Source of the DNA: Pseudomonas sp. Irchel s3f7
Lineage (GTDB): Bacteria; Pseudomonadota; Gammaproteobacteria; Pseudomonadales; Pseudomonadaceae
DNA: 64,000 nt
NCBI RefSeq assembly: GCF_900187615.1
Contig: NZ_FYDO01000009.1
Span: 137,293-201,292 of the forward strand
Direction of reading: 5' to 3'
Each line of letters opens with the position of its first letter. The stretch's first letter is position 1. Below, one piece after another: positions 8,388 to 18,933 of the stretch. Position numbers and translations under genes: made by a program. The notes below the pieces were generated by a model. That model was not told where the DNA came from, ran no database searches, and was given only the letters and a program-made list of their open reading frames with translations.

Positions 8388-9509
8388 TCAAACCTGCCTT
8401 GTGTCGCTAAACACCGGAACCCGCCCATTCAAGGACGGCCGGTAATCCCAGCTCAGCCGTTCCAGCACCGGTTTTTTCTTCAAAATCTGACGCAGCGTCG
8501 CGCTGGCGATACTCAACGCCAGGTTTTGCCCCGGGCATTGGTGGTGTCCGGCGCCGAAGGTGAAGCTGCGGCGGTTTGGGCGGTCGAGCATAAAGGCATC
8601 GGGGGTGTTGTTGAGCTGCGGGTCGCGGTTGGCCGAGGCCAGCAGTACCAGGATCACGTCTCCTGTCTTGAGGCTGATGCCGTTGATTTCGCACGGGGCG
8701 ACGACGAAGCGTCGGGTGTTCTGGACGGGCGGGTCGAAGCGCTGGACTTCGGCCAGCAGGTCGTCGATTTGTGCGGGTTCGCGGAGCACTGATGGGTTCT
8801 TTATCAGTGTCAGGATCGCGTTGCCGATCAGTCCGGCGGTCGCCTCAAAGGTTTGGGAGAACAGGCCGATCAAGTTGGCGATTAGCATTTCTGGCGTGCC
8901 ACCGGTAAAGCGCTGGCGGATGCCACTGAGCAAAGGGCTGTGGTTGTCGGGATCCTCCAGAAGCTCGACAAAGTAGCCGCTCAGCTGTTCTGCAGCAGTG
9001 TGGGCGGCGGTCAGTTGAGTGTGAGTGCTCAAGGGCGACAGGCACGCAACGAAGTCCCTCGTCAGTTCGCTGATGGCTCGACCTTGAGCGGGGGAGTACC
9101 CCAGCAGGGCTGCCATTACACAGGCCGGTCCCCGGAACATGGCGTTGTACAGGCCTGCGGCGTCCGCCGTGATCAACCGCGCGCCGACCAGCGCCTCGAC
9201 TTCCTGCGCATCGATTCCTTTCAGACCCGGTGCAATCGCCGACCTTGGGCAGCGTTGGCGTTCGCCCTCATTCATCCGCATCAGTTGGCCAAATACCTTG
9301 CCGGACATGCCATTGGCAATCGCATGGGGCACCGGTTCGTTTGAGGGCCGCACGTGGCAAACGGGATTTTCCAGTACCGCAGCCACCGCTTGGGCGCTGC
9401 TGGCGACCCATACATTCAGTTGCGAGTGGAAAACCAATCCGCCCTCGGCGCGCAGTTGTGCGTAATAGGGATAAGGGTCGGCGTGGGTCGCGGCGAGAAT
9501 CGGGTCCAT
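8388..9509 (-). CDS. Cytochrome P450
   Basis: The product is a soluble bacterial P450 monooxygenase of about 373 residues. The heme-thiolate motif is FTFGAGHHQCPGQNLAL near the C-terminus, the K-helix ExxR is EVQR in LLAEVQRFDPPVQNTRRFV, and the I-helix region reads QTFEATAGLIGN, with a weaker than usual (A/G)GxxT oxygen-activation motif. I set the start at the ATG at 9509 (MDPILAATH), because longer frames would run through the divergent ArsR-type gene that begins at 9589. No ferredoxin or ferredoxin reductase is adjacent, so redox partners must be elsewhere. The substrate is unknown. Confidence 0.92.
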   Translation of the reverse strand: MDPILAATHADPYPYYAQLRAEGGLVFHSQLNVWVASSAQAVAAVLENPVCHVRPSNEPVPHAIANGMSGKVFGQLMRMNEGERQRCPRSAIAPGLKGIDAQEVEALVGARLITADAAGLYNAMFRGPACVMAALLGYSPAQGRAISELTRDFVACLSPLSTHTQLTAAHTAAEQLSGYFVELLEDPDNHSPLLSGIRQRFTGGTPEMLIANLIGLFSQTFEATAGLIGNAILTLIKNPSVLREPAQIDDLLAEVQRFDPPVQNTRRFVVAPCEINGISLKTGDVILVLLASANRDPQLNNTPDAFMLDRPNRRSFTFGAGHHQCPGQNLALSIASATLRQILKKKPVLERLSWDYRPSLNGRVPVFSDTRQV

Positions 9510-9588
9510 GGTTCGCAGCCTTTTGTTGTTGGAAAGTGTTGCTACTATCTCCAGTCGGAAAAGGCGTTGATTCGTCCGGGAGCGAAGT

Positions 9589-10353
9589 ATGAGTGCAGAA
9601 CAACACGACATCGGCGTTTCGCAGGTCGCTGCGGCCATTGCGGAACCCGCACGGACGAAAATCCTCTGTTCGTTGATGGACGGCCACGCTCGTACCAGCA
9701 CGGAGTTGGCGGCGGTGGCCGAGGTCAGCGCGTCGACCGCCAGTGCCCATTTGGCGAAACTTAAGGAGTTGGCGCTGATCCGCTTGCACGCACAGGGGCG
9801 TCATCGTTATTACAGCCTGGCGGACAAGCGCGTGGCCCAGGCGCTCGAAGCACTGATGGTGATCGGCCAGAACACCGCGCCGACATTCAAATCGCACACA
9901 CCGGACCGTCTGCAATTCGCTCGCACGTGCTACGACCACATGGCCGGAACCCTGGCGGTGCTGTTGCACGACCGTCTGATTGACGCGGGGTGGCTGCAGG
10001 AAATCGACGAACAGGCCTATCGCTTGAGCGACAGCGGTACGGCAATGTTTGAAGGACTGGGTGTTGCCGTGCAGGATTTGAACACGCTACGTCGCCGCTT
10101 TGCCTGCCCTTGCCTGGACTGGAGCATGCGCCGGCCGCATCTGGGTGGATCGCTGGGAGCGGCTTTGTTGCAAGTGGCGCTCAGGCGCAAGTGGGTGACG
10201 CAGGATCTCGATAGCCGTGCACTGGCATTGACGGTGTTGGGACGAAAGGAGATCGCGGGGCGGTTTGGGATTGAGTTGCCCATTGAGCGTGATGGTAAAA
10301 GATCGCAGCCTTCGGCAGCTCCGGGGAGTGGGCCGCGTTTGGACGATTTTTAG
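9589..10353 (+). CDS. ArsR-type helix-turn-helix transcriptional regulator (long form)
   Basis: Residues 15-90 form an ArsR/SmtB-like winged helix (AEPARTKILCSLMDGHARTS, VSASTASAHLAKLKELALI, QGRHRYYSLADKRVAQALE). The remaining ~150 residues form a ligand-domain-like extension seen in larger ArsR relatives, with a cysteine pair in RRRFACPCLDWSMRRPHLGG. It is divergent from the P450 gene with 79 bp between starts and probably controls it. The last ~20 residues (KRSQPSAAPG and following) are encoded by a degenerate REP copy, so the native C-terminus may have been shorter. Confidence 0.87.
   Translation: MSAEQHDIGVSQVAAAIAEPARTKILCSLMDGHARTSTELAAVAEVSASTASAHLAKLKELALIRLHAQGRHRYYSLADKRVAQALEALMVIGQNTAPTFKSHTPDRLQFARTCYDHMAGTLAVLLHDRLIDAGWLQEIDEQAYRLSDSGTAMFEGLGVAVQDLNTLRRRFACPCLDWSMRRPHLGGSLGAALLQVALRRKWVTQDLDSRALALTVLGRKEIAGRFGIELPIERDGKRSQPSAAPGSGPRLDDF
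10297..10322 (+). repeat. REP-like remnant inside the ArsR-type gene
   Basis: AAAAGATCGCAGCCTTCGGC followed by AGCTCC matches one half of the second REP class seen intact at 46198-46285. It encodes the KRSQPSAAP tail of the regulator. Confidence 0.65.
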
Positions 10354-10358
10354 CCATG

Positions 10359-10396
10359 AAAAAGCCCCCCATCGGTCACCCGATGGGGGGCTTTTG
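10359..10396. terminator. Bidirectional Rho-independent terminator
   Basis: The arms AGCCCCCCATCGG and CCGATGGGGGGCT form a 13-bp perfect stem with a TCAC loop, preceded by an A-run and followed by TTTT. It serves both the ArsR-type gene and the convergent ilvE gene. Confidence 0.93.
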
Positions 10397-10412
10397 TGCG
10401 TCTGGCGTCAGG

Positions 10413-11432
10413 TCAAACCTTGACGATCCAGCCCGCTGGCGCTTCGATGTCGCCGGTTTGCACGCCGGTCAGCTCTTTGTAGAGCTTCTGGGTGACCGGG
10501 CCGACTTCGGTTTCGCTGTGGAACACGTGCAGATGGTCGTTGTAGTCGATGCCGCCGATTGGCGTGATTACGGCTGCGGTACCGCAGGCACCGGCTTCCT
10601 TGAAGTCCGACAGTTTGTCGATCAGCACGTCGCCTTCAATCACTTCCAGGCCCAGACGGGTCTTGGCCAGCTCGATCAGCGACAGACGGGTGATGCCCGG
10701 CAGTACCGATGGCGAGTTCGGGGTCACGAACTTGTTGTCGTGGGTGATCCCGAAGAAGTTGGCCGAACCGACTTCCTCGATCTTGGTGTGGGTCATCGGA
10801 TCCAGGTAGATGGCGTCGGCGAAGTGGGCTTTCTTGGCCTTGGAGCCCGGCATCAGGCTGGCGGCGTAGTTGCCACCGACCTTGGCGGCGCCGGTACCTT
10901 GAGGCGCGGCGCGGTCGTAGCTGGAAATCTGGAAGTTGTGCGGGGTCAGGCCGCCCTTGAAGTAGGCGCCGACCGGAATGCAGAAGATCGAGAAGATGAA
11001 CTCGGGGGCGGTACGCACGCCGATGTTGTCACCCACGCCGATCACGAACGGGCGCAGGTACAGCGCGCCGCCGGTGCCGTAAGGCGGGATGAAACGTTCG
11101 TTGGCGCGGACCACTTCTTTACAGGCTTCGATGAACTGCTCGGTTTCGACCTGCGGCATCAGCAGGCGGGCGCAGCTGCGCTGCATGCGCAGTGCGTTCT
11201 GGTCTGGGCGGAACAGGTTGATCGAGCCATCCTTGCAACGATAGGCCTTCATGCCTTCGAAGCACTGCTGGCCATAGTGAAGGGCCGTGGAGCCTTCGCT
11301 GATGTGCAGCACGTTATCTTCGGTCAGGGTGCCCTTGTCCCACTCGCCATTGCGAAAATACGACAGATAGCGTTTGTCGGTCTTGATGTAGTCAAAACCC
11401 AGCTTGTCCCAATTGATGCTTTCGTTACCCAT
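10413..11432 (-). CDS. ilvE: Branched-chain amino acid aminotransferase
   Basis: This 339-residue cytoplasmic PLP enzyme interconverts Leu, Ile and Val with their 2-oxo acids. It is a class IV (BCAT beta-type) aminotransferase: YGQQCFEGMKAYRCKDGSIN, LYLRPFVIGVGDNIGV, the PLP lysine K184 in GAAKVGGNYAASL, and EVGSANFFGI. The ATG at 11432 (MGNESINWDK) is preceded by GAGGG, and the 13-residue upstream extension is unlikely. Its 2-oxo acid products are the substrates of the Bkd complex encoded just upstream on the same strand, although a REP pair separates the units. Confidence 0.95.
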   Translation of the reverse strand: MGNESINWDKLGFDYIKTDKRYLSYFRNGEWDKGTLTEDNVLHISEGSTALHYGQQCFEGMKAYRCKDGSINLFRPDQNALRMQRSCARLLMPQVETEQFIEACKEVVRANERFIPPYGTGGALYLRPFVIGVGDNIGVRTAPEFIFSIFCIPVGAYFKGGLTPHNFQISSYDRAAPQGTGAAKVGGNYAASLMPGSKAKKAHFADAIYLDPMTHTKIEEVGSANFFGITHDNKFVTPNSPSVLPGITRLSLIELAKTRLGLEVIEGDVLIDKLSDFKEAGACGTAAVITPIGGIDYNDHLHVFHSETEVGPVTQKLYKELTGVQTGDIEAPAGWIVKV

Positions 11433-11545
11433 GACACCCTCTATCACTGAACAACCGTCGAAACGGTTCAAGGCTTCTGACGTTTTTTGGATGGGGACAA
11501 CAATACTTCATTCCGGGCCTATTTCGCAGCCCAGATTGCGATCCC

Positions 11546-11624
11546 TGTAGGAGCTGGCTTGCCAGCGATCAATGCGGCGCGGTGTATCAGATTGACCGCC
11601 ATCGCCAGCAAGTCGGCTCCTACA
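11546..11624. repeat. REP pair
   Basis: TGTAGGAGCTGGCTTGCCAG and an inverted GGCTCCTACA half lie between ilvE and lpdV. Confidence 0.88.
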
Positions 11625-11644
11625 GAGTTAGAGCGTGCTTTGAA

Positions 11645-13027
11645 TCACAGATGCAGCGCATGCCCCAAGGCCCGCAAAGCCGCTTCCTGCACCGCTTCAC
11701 CCAGCGTCGGATGGGCATGGATGGTGCCGCCGATGTCTTCCAGCCGCGCACCCATTTCAAGGCTCTGCGCAAACGCCGTCGACAATTCCGACACGCCAAC
11801 CCCCACCGCCTGCCAGCCGACAATCACATGATTGTCCCGACGAGCGACCACACGCACGAAGCCGCTTTTCGACTCGAGCGTCATCGCCCGGCCATTGGCG
11901 GCGAACGGGAAGCTCGACACGATGCAATCCAGACCTGCGGCACTGGCTTCGTCCGGGGTCTTGCCGACCACCACCAGTTCCGGGTCGGTAAAGCACACGG
12001 CGGCGATGGCGGTGGGGTTGAACTCGCGGTTCTTGCCGCTGATCAGTTCGGCAACCATTTCGCCCTGGGCCATGGCCCGGTGCGCGAGCATCGGTTCGCC
12101 GCTGAGGTCACCGATGGCATACACGTTGCGCATGCTGGTCTGGCAACGGTTGTCGATCTTGATCGACGAGCCATTCATGTCCAGGTTCAACGCTTCGAGG
12201 TTCCAGCCTTGGGTGTTCGGCTTGCGACCGACGGCCACCAGCACCTGATCGGTTTCCAGGTTCAGGATGTCACCGTTTGGATCGAGTACTTGCAAGGTAT
12301 TAGCTTGTGAATCAAAGCCTTGCACGCTGTGCTTCAAGTAAAGCTTCACGTCGAGTTTTTTCAGTTCGTCGTGAACAGGCTGGGTCAGTTCGGCGTCATA
12401 GGCCGGCAGGATGCGCTCCTGAGCCTCGACCACGCTGACGTCGGCACCGAGTTTGCGATAGGCAATGCCCAGTTCCAGGCCGATGTAACCGCCACCGACC
12501 ACGATCAGGCGCTTGGGTACGGATGTCGGCGCCAGGGCCTCGGTGGACGAGATGATCGGCCCGCCAATCGGCAGCATCGGCAGGTTCACGCTTTTCGAAC
12601 CGGTGGCCAGCACCAAGTGCTCGCACTGAATGCGCGTGTCGCCTACGTCCACGGTTTTACCGTCAACCACCTTGGCCCAGCCTTGAATGACCTGGACCTT
12701 GTTCTTCTTCAGCAGCGCCGCAACGCCGGTGGTCAGGCGATCAACGATACCGTCCTTCCACTCGACGCTCTTGCTGATGTCGAGGGTCGGCGCCGAAACG
12801 TTGATGCCCAGCGCTGAATGCTGGCTGTGGTGTTGCGTCTGGTGAAACTGCTCGGCGACGTGAATCAACGCCTTGGAGGGAATGCAGCCAATGTTCAGGC
12901 AGGTGCCGCCCAGCGATTGGCCTTCCACCAGAATGGTCGGGATGCCCAGCTGACCGGCACGGATCGCCGTCACATAACCGCCAGGGCCACCGCCGATGAT
13001 CAGCAGCGTGGTGTTCAGAGTTTGCAT
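11645..13027 (-). CDS. lpdV: Dihydrolipoamide dehydrogenase (E3) of branched-chain oxo acid dehydrogenase
   Basis: The 460-residue flavoprotein reoxidises the lipoyl groups of BkdB with NAD+. The FAD motif is [20 protein letters not shown], the redox disulfide is C43/C48 in [13 protein letters not shown], the NAD motif is [12 protein letters not shown], and the C-terminal HAHPTLGEA supplies the active-site His439 and Glu444. It starts at ATG 13027 after GGAGAGCTCC, 18 bp after the bkdB stop, as the last gene of the bkd operon. The position next to bkdB identifies it as LpdV rather than the E3 of pyruvate or 2-oxoglutarate dehydrogenase. Confidence 0.95.
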   Translation of the reverse strand: MQTLNTTLLIIGGGPGGYVTAIRAGQLGIPTILVEGQSLGGTCLNIGCIPSKALIHVAEQFHQTQHHSQHSALGINVSAPTLDISKSVEWKDGIVDRLTTGVAALLKKNKVQVIQGWAKVVDGKTVDVGDTRIQCEHLVLATGSKSVNLPMLPIGGPIISSTEALAPTSVPKRLIVVGGGYIGLELGIAYRKLGADVSVVEAQERILPAYDAELTQPVHDELKKLDVKLYLKHSVQGFDSQANTLQVLDPNGDILNLETDQVLVAVGRKPNTQGWNLEALNLDMNGSSIKIDNRCQTSMRNVYAIGDLSGEPMLAHRAMAQGEMVAELISGKNREFNPTAIAAVCFTDPELVVVGKTPDEASAAGLDCIVSSFPFAANGRAMTLESKSGFVRVVARRDNHVIVGWQAVGVGVSELSTAFAQSLEMGARLEDIGGTIHAHPTLGEAVQEAALRALGHALHL

Positions 13028-13045
13028 GGAGCTCTCCAACAAAAA

Positions 13046-14320
13046 TCAGTCCACAAACAAGGTGGCGGGTTGTTCGAGCAGGCCGCGAATGGCCTGGATG
13101 AAGAGCGCCGCGTCCATGCCATCGACCACGCGGTGATCGAAGGAACTGGAGAGGTTCATCATCTTGCGGATCACGATCTGGCCTTTGATCACCATCGGCC
13201 GTTCGACGATCTTGTTCACGCCGACAATTGCCACTTCCGGCAGGTTCAGCACCGGAGTGCTGACAATGCCGCCCAACGCGCCGAGGCTGGTCAGGGTGAT
13301 GGTCGATCCGGACAGTTCATCGCGGCTGGCCTTGCCATTGCGCGCAGCCGTGGCCAAACGAGCGATTTCCGCCGCGTTGTCCCACAGGTTGCGGGCTTCG
13401 GCGTGACGCACCACTGGCACCATCAGGCCGACAGCGCTTTGGGTGGCAACCCCGACATGCACCGCGCCGGGGCGGGTGATGACCTGGGCTTCGTCGTCGT
13501 AGCGGGCGTTCATCTGCGGGAAGTCGCGCAGGGCGACGACCATGGCGCGGACCAGGAACGGCAGCAACGTCAGCTTGCCACGGGTTGCGCCGTGTTTTTC
13601 GTTCAGGTGCGCACGCAGCTCTTCCACAGCTGTCACGTCGATTTCCTCGACGTAGCTGAAGTGCGCGGCACGCTGGGTCGCGTCCTGCATGCGCTGGGCG
13701 ATCTTGCGGCGCATGCCGATCACCGGGATCTGCTCTTCATCGTGACGCTGGGCGTAAGCGGCCGCGACGGGTGCCGAAGCGTTCGATTGGCCTTGGGCCA
13801 GATAGGCTTCGAGGTCGTCGTGCAAAATCCGCCCGGCGGGGCCAGTGCCACGCACCAGACGCAATTGAATGCCGAAGTCCAGCGCATGTTTGCGCACGGC
13901 CGGGGAGGCGAGCGGGCGTTCATCGGCTTCGCGGGCGACCATCGGCCCTTGGCAAACGGCCGCTTTCGGTGCTGCGGCAGCCACCGGTTTGCTTTCCACG
14001 GCGGTTTCGACTGTCGGCGCTGCAACCGGCGCTTCTTTAACAGGGGCCGGTTGCGCCGACGCCTTAACGTTGCCGGCGCCTTCGACTTCGATGCTGATCA
14101 GCACACTGCCGACCGCCATGACTTCGCCTGGCTGGCCACCGAGTGCAATGACTTTGCCGTGCACTGGCGACGGAATATCGACCATCGCTTTATCGGTCAT
14201 GACATCGGCCAGTACCTGATCCTCGACGACCATGTCGCCGACTTTGACGTGCCATACCGACAATTCAACTTCTGCAATGCCTTCGCCAATGTCCGGCATT
14301 TTAATAACGTGCGTGCCCAT
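13046..14320 (-). CDS. bkdB: Lipoamide acyltransferase (E2) of branched-chain oxo acid dehydrogenase
   Basis: The 424-residue E2 core carries one N-terminal lipoyl domain (lipoylated K44 in DVMTDKAMVDIPS), an Ala/Pro-rich linker (about residues 85-135), a peripheral subunit-binding domain (ASPAVRKHALDFGIQLRLV) and a C-terminal acyltransferase domain ending with the catalytic DHRVVDG (His396, Asp400). It transfers the branched acyl group to CoA. Its start codon abuts the bkdA2 stop with no spacer, so coupling is likely. Length and single lipoyl domain match Pseudomonas BkdB. Confidence 0.96.
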   Translation of the reverse strand: MGTHVIKMPDIGEGIAEVELSVWHVKVGDMVVEDQVLADVMTDKAMVDIPSPVHGKVIALGGQPGEVMAVGSVLISIEVEGAGNVKASAQPAPVKEAPVAAPTVETAVESKPVAAAAPKAAVCQGPMVAREADERPLASPAVRKHALDFGIQLRLVRGTGPAGRILHDDLEAYLAQGQSNASAPVAAAYAQRHDEEQIPVIGMRRKIAQRMQDATQRAAHFSYVEEIDVTAVEELRAHLNEKHGATRGKLTLLPFLVRAMVVALRDFPQMNARYDDEAQVITRPGAVHVGVATQSAVGLMVPVVRHAEARNLWDNAAEIARLATAARNGKASRDELSGSTITLTSLGALGGIVSTPVLNLPEVAIVGVNKIVERPMVIKGQIVIRKMMNLSSSFDHRVVDGMDAALFIQAIRGLLEQPATLFVD

Positions 14321-15379
14321 TCAGACCTCCATGACCCGTTTCAGAGCCGCGCCCACTCGGGACGGGCCAGGGAAATACGCCCACTCTTGCGCGTGCGGGT
14401 AGGGAGTGTCCCAGCCGGTGACGCGTTCGATTGGCGCTTCCAGGTGGTGGAAGCAGTGTTCTTGCACCAGCGACACCAGTTCGGCGCCGAAACCGCAGGT
14501 GCGGGTGGCTTCATGGACCACCACGCAACGGCCGGTTTTCTTCACCGACTTGACGATGGTTTCCAGGTCCAGCGGCCACAGGCTGCGCAGGTCGATGACT
14601 TCGGCGTCGATGCCGGTTTCTTCAGCGGCGACTTGCGACACGTACACGGTGGTGCCGTAGGTCAGGATGGTCACGTCCTTGCCCGGACGGGTGATGGCGG
14701 CGACGTCCAGCGGCACGGTGTAGTAACCGTCCGGCACTTGTGCGGCCGGGTGTTTCGACCACGGGGTAACCGGGCGGTCGTGGTGGCCGTCGAACGGGCC
14801 GTTGTACAGGCGTTTTGGCTCGAGGAAGATCACCGGGTCATCGTTTTCGATGGAGGCGATCAGCAGGCCTTTGGCGTCATACGGGTTGGACGGCATGACG
14901 GTACGCAGACCGCAGACCTGAGTGAACATCGCCTCGATGCTCTGGCTGTGGGTCTGGCCGCCGTAAATGCCACCGCCGCAGGGCATGCGCAGAGTCATCG
15001 GTGCGGTGAACTCGCCGGCCGAGCGATAGCGCAGGCGGGCGGCTTCGGAGATGATCTGGTCGGAGGCCGGGTACACGTAGTCGGCGAACTGGATCTCGGC
15101 CACCGGACGCAAACCGTAGGCGCCCATGCCCACGGCGACGCCGACGATACCGCTCTCGGAGATCGGCGCGTCGAACACCCGCGAAGTGCCGTACTTGTTC
15201 TGCAAGCCTTCGGTGCAGCGGAACACGCCACCGAAATAGCCAACGTCCTGGCCGAACACCACGACGTTGTCATCACGCTCAAGCATCACATCCATGGCCG
15301 AGCGCAGGGCCTGGATCATGGTCATGGTGGTCGTGGTCATGGCGGTTTCCAACTCGATATTGTTGTTGTGATCGTTCAT
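14321..15379 (-). CDS. bkdA2: 2-oxoisovalerate dehydrogenase E1 beta subunit
   Basis: This 352-residue subunit pairs with BkdA1 to form the thiamine-diphosphate E1 that decarboxylates branched-chain 2-oxo acids. It shows the transketolase pyrimidine-binding domain (NVVVFGQDVGYFGGVFRCTE, ISESGIVGVAVGMGAYGLRP) and the C-terminal domain (VTILTYGTTVYVSQVAAEE). An internal ATG at 15340 would give a 339-residue form; I kept 15379 because it lies one base from the bkdA1 stop. Both Pseudomonas start choices have been used for this family. Confidence 0.95.
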   Translation of the reverse strand: MNDHNNNIELETAMTTTTMTMIQALRSAMDVMLERDDNVVVFGQDVGYFGGVFRCTEGLQNKYGTSRVFDAPISESGIVGVAVGMGAYGLRPVAEIQFADYVYPASDQIISEAARLRYRSAGEFTAPMTLRMPCGGGIYGGQTHSQSIEAMFTQVCGLRTVMPSNPYDAKGLLIASIENDDPVIFLEPKRLYNGPFDGHHDRPVTPWSKHPAAQVPDGYYTVPLDVAAITRPGKDVTILTYGTTVYVSQVAAEETGIDAEVIDLRSLWPLDLETIVKSVKKTGRCVVVHEATRTCGFGAELVSLVQEHCFHHLEAPIERVTGWDTPYPHAQEWAYFPGPSRVGAALKRVMEV

Positions 15380-15380
15380 G

Positions 15381-17289
<1,909 letters not shown>

Positions 17290-17321
17290 ACACAAGCATC
17301 TTTATCGCCTGATACGCCGCC

Positions 17322-17395
17322 TTCGCTGGCAAGCCAGCTCCTACAGGGGCCTCGGCTGTGCGCAAACCTTGTGTAGGAGCTGGCTTGCCAGCGAA
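17322..17395. repeat. REP pair
   Basis: TTCGCTGGCAAGCCAGCTCC and its perfect inverted mate lie between the convergent bkdR and MBL-hydrolase genes. Confidence 0.9.
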
Positions 17396-17433
17396 AGGCC
17401 GCAGGCTGCTTTCAGCATTTCAAGTTTTTGTGT

Positions 17434-18297
17434 TCAGAGCTTGTTCAGGGGAATTTTCAGGTAGGTCACGCCGTTGTCCTCGGCCGGCGGCAAGTTCCCC
17501 GCCCGCACGTTCACCTGGATCGCCGGCAGCAACAGCGTCGGCATCCCCAACCCGGCATCGCGCCGGGTGCGCATCTCGACAAACGCAGCTTCGTCGATGC
17601 CGTCACGCACATGAATGTTGCGTTGGCGTTGTTCCCCGACCGTGGTCATGCAGGACGGTTCTCGGCCTTCGGGCGGGTAATCGTGGCAAACGTAGAGCCG
17701 CACGCTGGCGGGGAAGGCCAACAGTTTGTGGATCGAGGCGAACATCTGGTTGGCATTGCCACCGGGAAAGTCGCAGCGCGCGGTGCCTACGTCCGGCATG
17801 AACAACGTGTCACCCACCAGAATCGCGTCATTGCCAACCAGGTACGCCATGTCCGCCGGGGTATGGCCGGGTACGTGCAGGGCGGTCGCCTTGAGGTTGC
17901 CGATCATGAACGATTCGCCGGGGGCGAACAGGTGATCGAACTGGGAACCATCGACGCAAAAGGATGGCTCGAGATTGAACAGCGTCTTGAACACGTCCTG
18001 GACCTTGCTGATCGATTCGCCAATGGCGATTTTGCCGCCAAGCTCCTTGCGCAGATACGGCGCGGCGGACAGGTGATCGGCATGGGCGTGGGTTTCGAGC
18101 AGCCATTGCACCTGCAATTGATGGGCGCGAACGAAGGCGATGATCCTGTCGGCCTGGGTGGTCGCGGTACGCCCGGCGGCTGCATCGTAGTCGAGCACCG
18201 GATCGACAATCGCACACTGCCCACCATCAGCCTCGTAGACCACGTAGCTGTAGGTCGAGGAGGCGGGGTCGAGGAAAGCTTCAATCAGTGCGGGCAT
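17434..18297 (-). CDS. MBL-fold persulfide dioxygenase-like protein (Blh/ETHE1-related)
   Basis: The 287-residue metallo-beta-lactamase-fold protein has the metal motif THAHADHL (His70, His72, Asp74, His75), then VPGHTPADM and VGDTLFMPDVGTARCDFPGG, which resemble glutathione-persulfide dioxygenases. In proteobacteria this gene sits next to a BigR-type sensor and a sulfide:quinone reductase, and converts glutathione persulfide to sulfite. The same set is present here, with bigR divergent. The start is ATG 18297; a GTG two codons upstream (18303) is possible, and neither has a strong Shine-Dalgarno. It probably shares an operator with the divergent regulator. Confidence 0.85.
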   Translation of the reverse strand: MPALIEAFLDPASSTYSYVVYEADGGQCAIVDPVLDYDAAAGRTATTQADRIIAFVRAHQLQVQWLLETHAHADHLSAAPYLRKELGGKIAIGESISKVQDVFKTLFNLEPSFCVDGSQFDHLFAPGESFMIGNLKATALHVPGHTPADMAYLVGNDAILVGDTLFMPDVGTARCDFPGGNANQMFASIHKLLAFPASVRLYVCHDYPPEGREPSCMTTVGEQRQRNIHVRDGIDEAAFVEMRTRRDAGLGMPTLLLPAIQVNVRAGNLPPAEDNGVTYLKIPLNKL

Positions 18298-18362
18298 GGA
18301 CACGAACCTGTGCAGGGGTAGAAAAGGCAGAAGAGGAAAAGTCAGCCATCGGTTGCAACACT

Positions 18363-18378
18363 TTATCTAAAGACATAA
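18363..18378. promoter_or_regulatory. AT-rich imperfect palindrome, candidate BigR operator
   Basis: TTATCTAAAGACATAA lies between the divergent MBL-hydrolase and ArsR-type genes, about 38 bp before the regulator start. BigR family operators are AT-rich palindromes; this match is by position and shape only. Confidence 0.4.
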
Positions 18379-18415
18379 TGTTCGCAGCTTAAGTGACGTT
18401 GAAGGCATCCTGCAA

Positions 18416-18757
18416 ATGCAATCCAGTCTGACCGAATGTGAAGTCGCCCAACTGCGCGCCTCGGCCTCCAAGGCCTGTGCGCTGCTCAAGGCCCTGGCCA
18501 ACGAGGATCGTCTGTTGATCCTGTGCCAGTTGACCCAGGGCGAGCGCAACGTAGGCGAGCTGGAAAAAATGACCGGTGTGCGCCAACCGACCCTGTCCCA
18601 GCAATTGGGCATCCTGCGCGATGAAGGACTGGTCGCCACCCGTCGTGAAGGCAAATACATTTTTTACGGTCTCGCCAGTCACGAAGTGATCCAGGTGATG
18701 AAAACCCTCTCCGGGCTTTATTGCGGGGCGGTGCTTAAAAGCTGGGTTCAACCCTGA
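18416..18757 (+). CDS. bigR: ArsR-family sulfide/persulfide sensor (BigR/SqrR type)
   Basis: The 113-residue repressor is a compact ArsR winged helix (LANEDRLLILCQLTQGERNV, RQPTLSQQLGILRDEGLV, REGKYIFYGLASHEVIQVM). Cys37 and Cys103 (LILCQL and GLYCGAV) occupy positions equivalent to the redox pair that forms a disulfide or polysulfide link in BigR and SqrR, which releases DNA. It is divergent from the persulfide-dioxygenase-like gene and upstream of sqr, so it probably represses both. Two further cysteines (C8, C21) lie near the N-terminus. Confidence 0.85.
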   Translation: MQSSLTECEVAQLRASASKACALLKALANEDRLLILCQLTQGERNVGELEKMTGVRQPTLSQQLGILRDEGLVATRREGKYIFYGLASHEVIQVMKTLSGLYCGAVLKSWVQP

Positions 18758-18778
18758 TGCCAGCTAACACACCGAACC

Positions 18779-18877
18779 TGTAGGAGCGAGCTTGCTCGCG
18801 ATGGATGTAATGGCACCGCGTTTATACAGATAACACGCGTAATCGTTAGCGACCATCGCGAGCAAGCTCGCTCCTAC
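18779..18877. repeat. REP pair, TGTAGGAGCGAGCTTGC variant
   Basis: TGTAGGAGCGAGCTTGCTCG and an inverted mate lie between bigR and sqr. It is a different core variant from the GGCTTGC copies. Confidence 0.9.
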
Positions 18878-18933
18878 AGTCGTTTTGTGTCGCGGCTGGA
18901 AGAAAATTTGCGTGCAGCAAAAAGGAACAAGCA

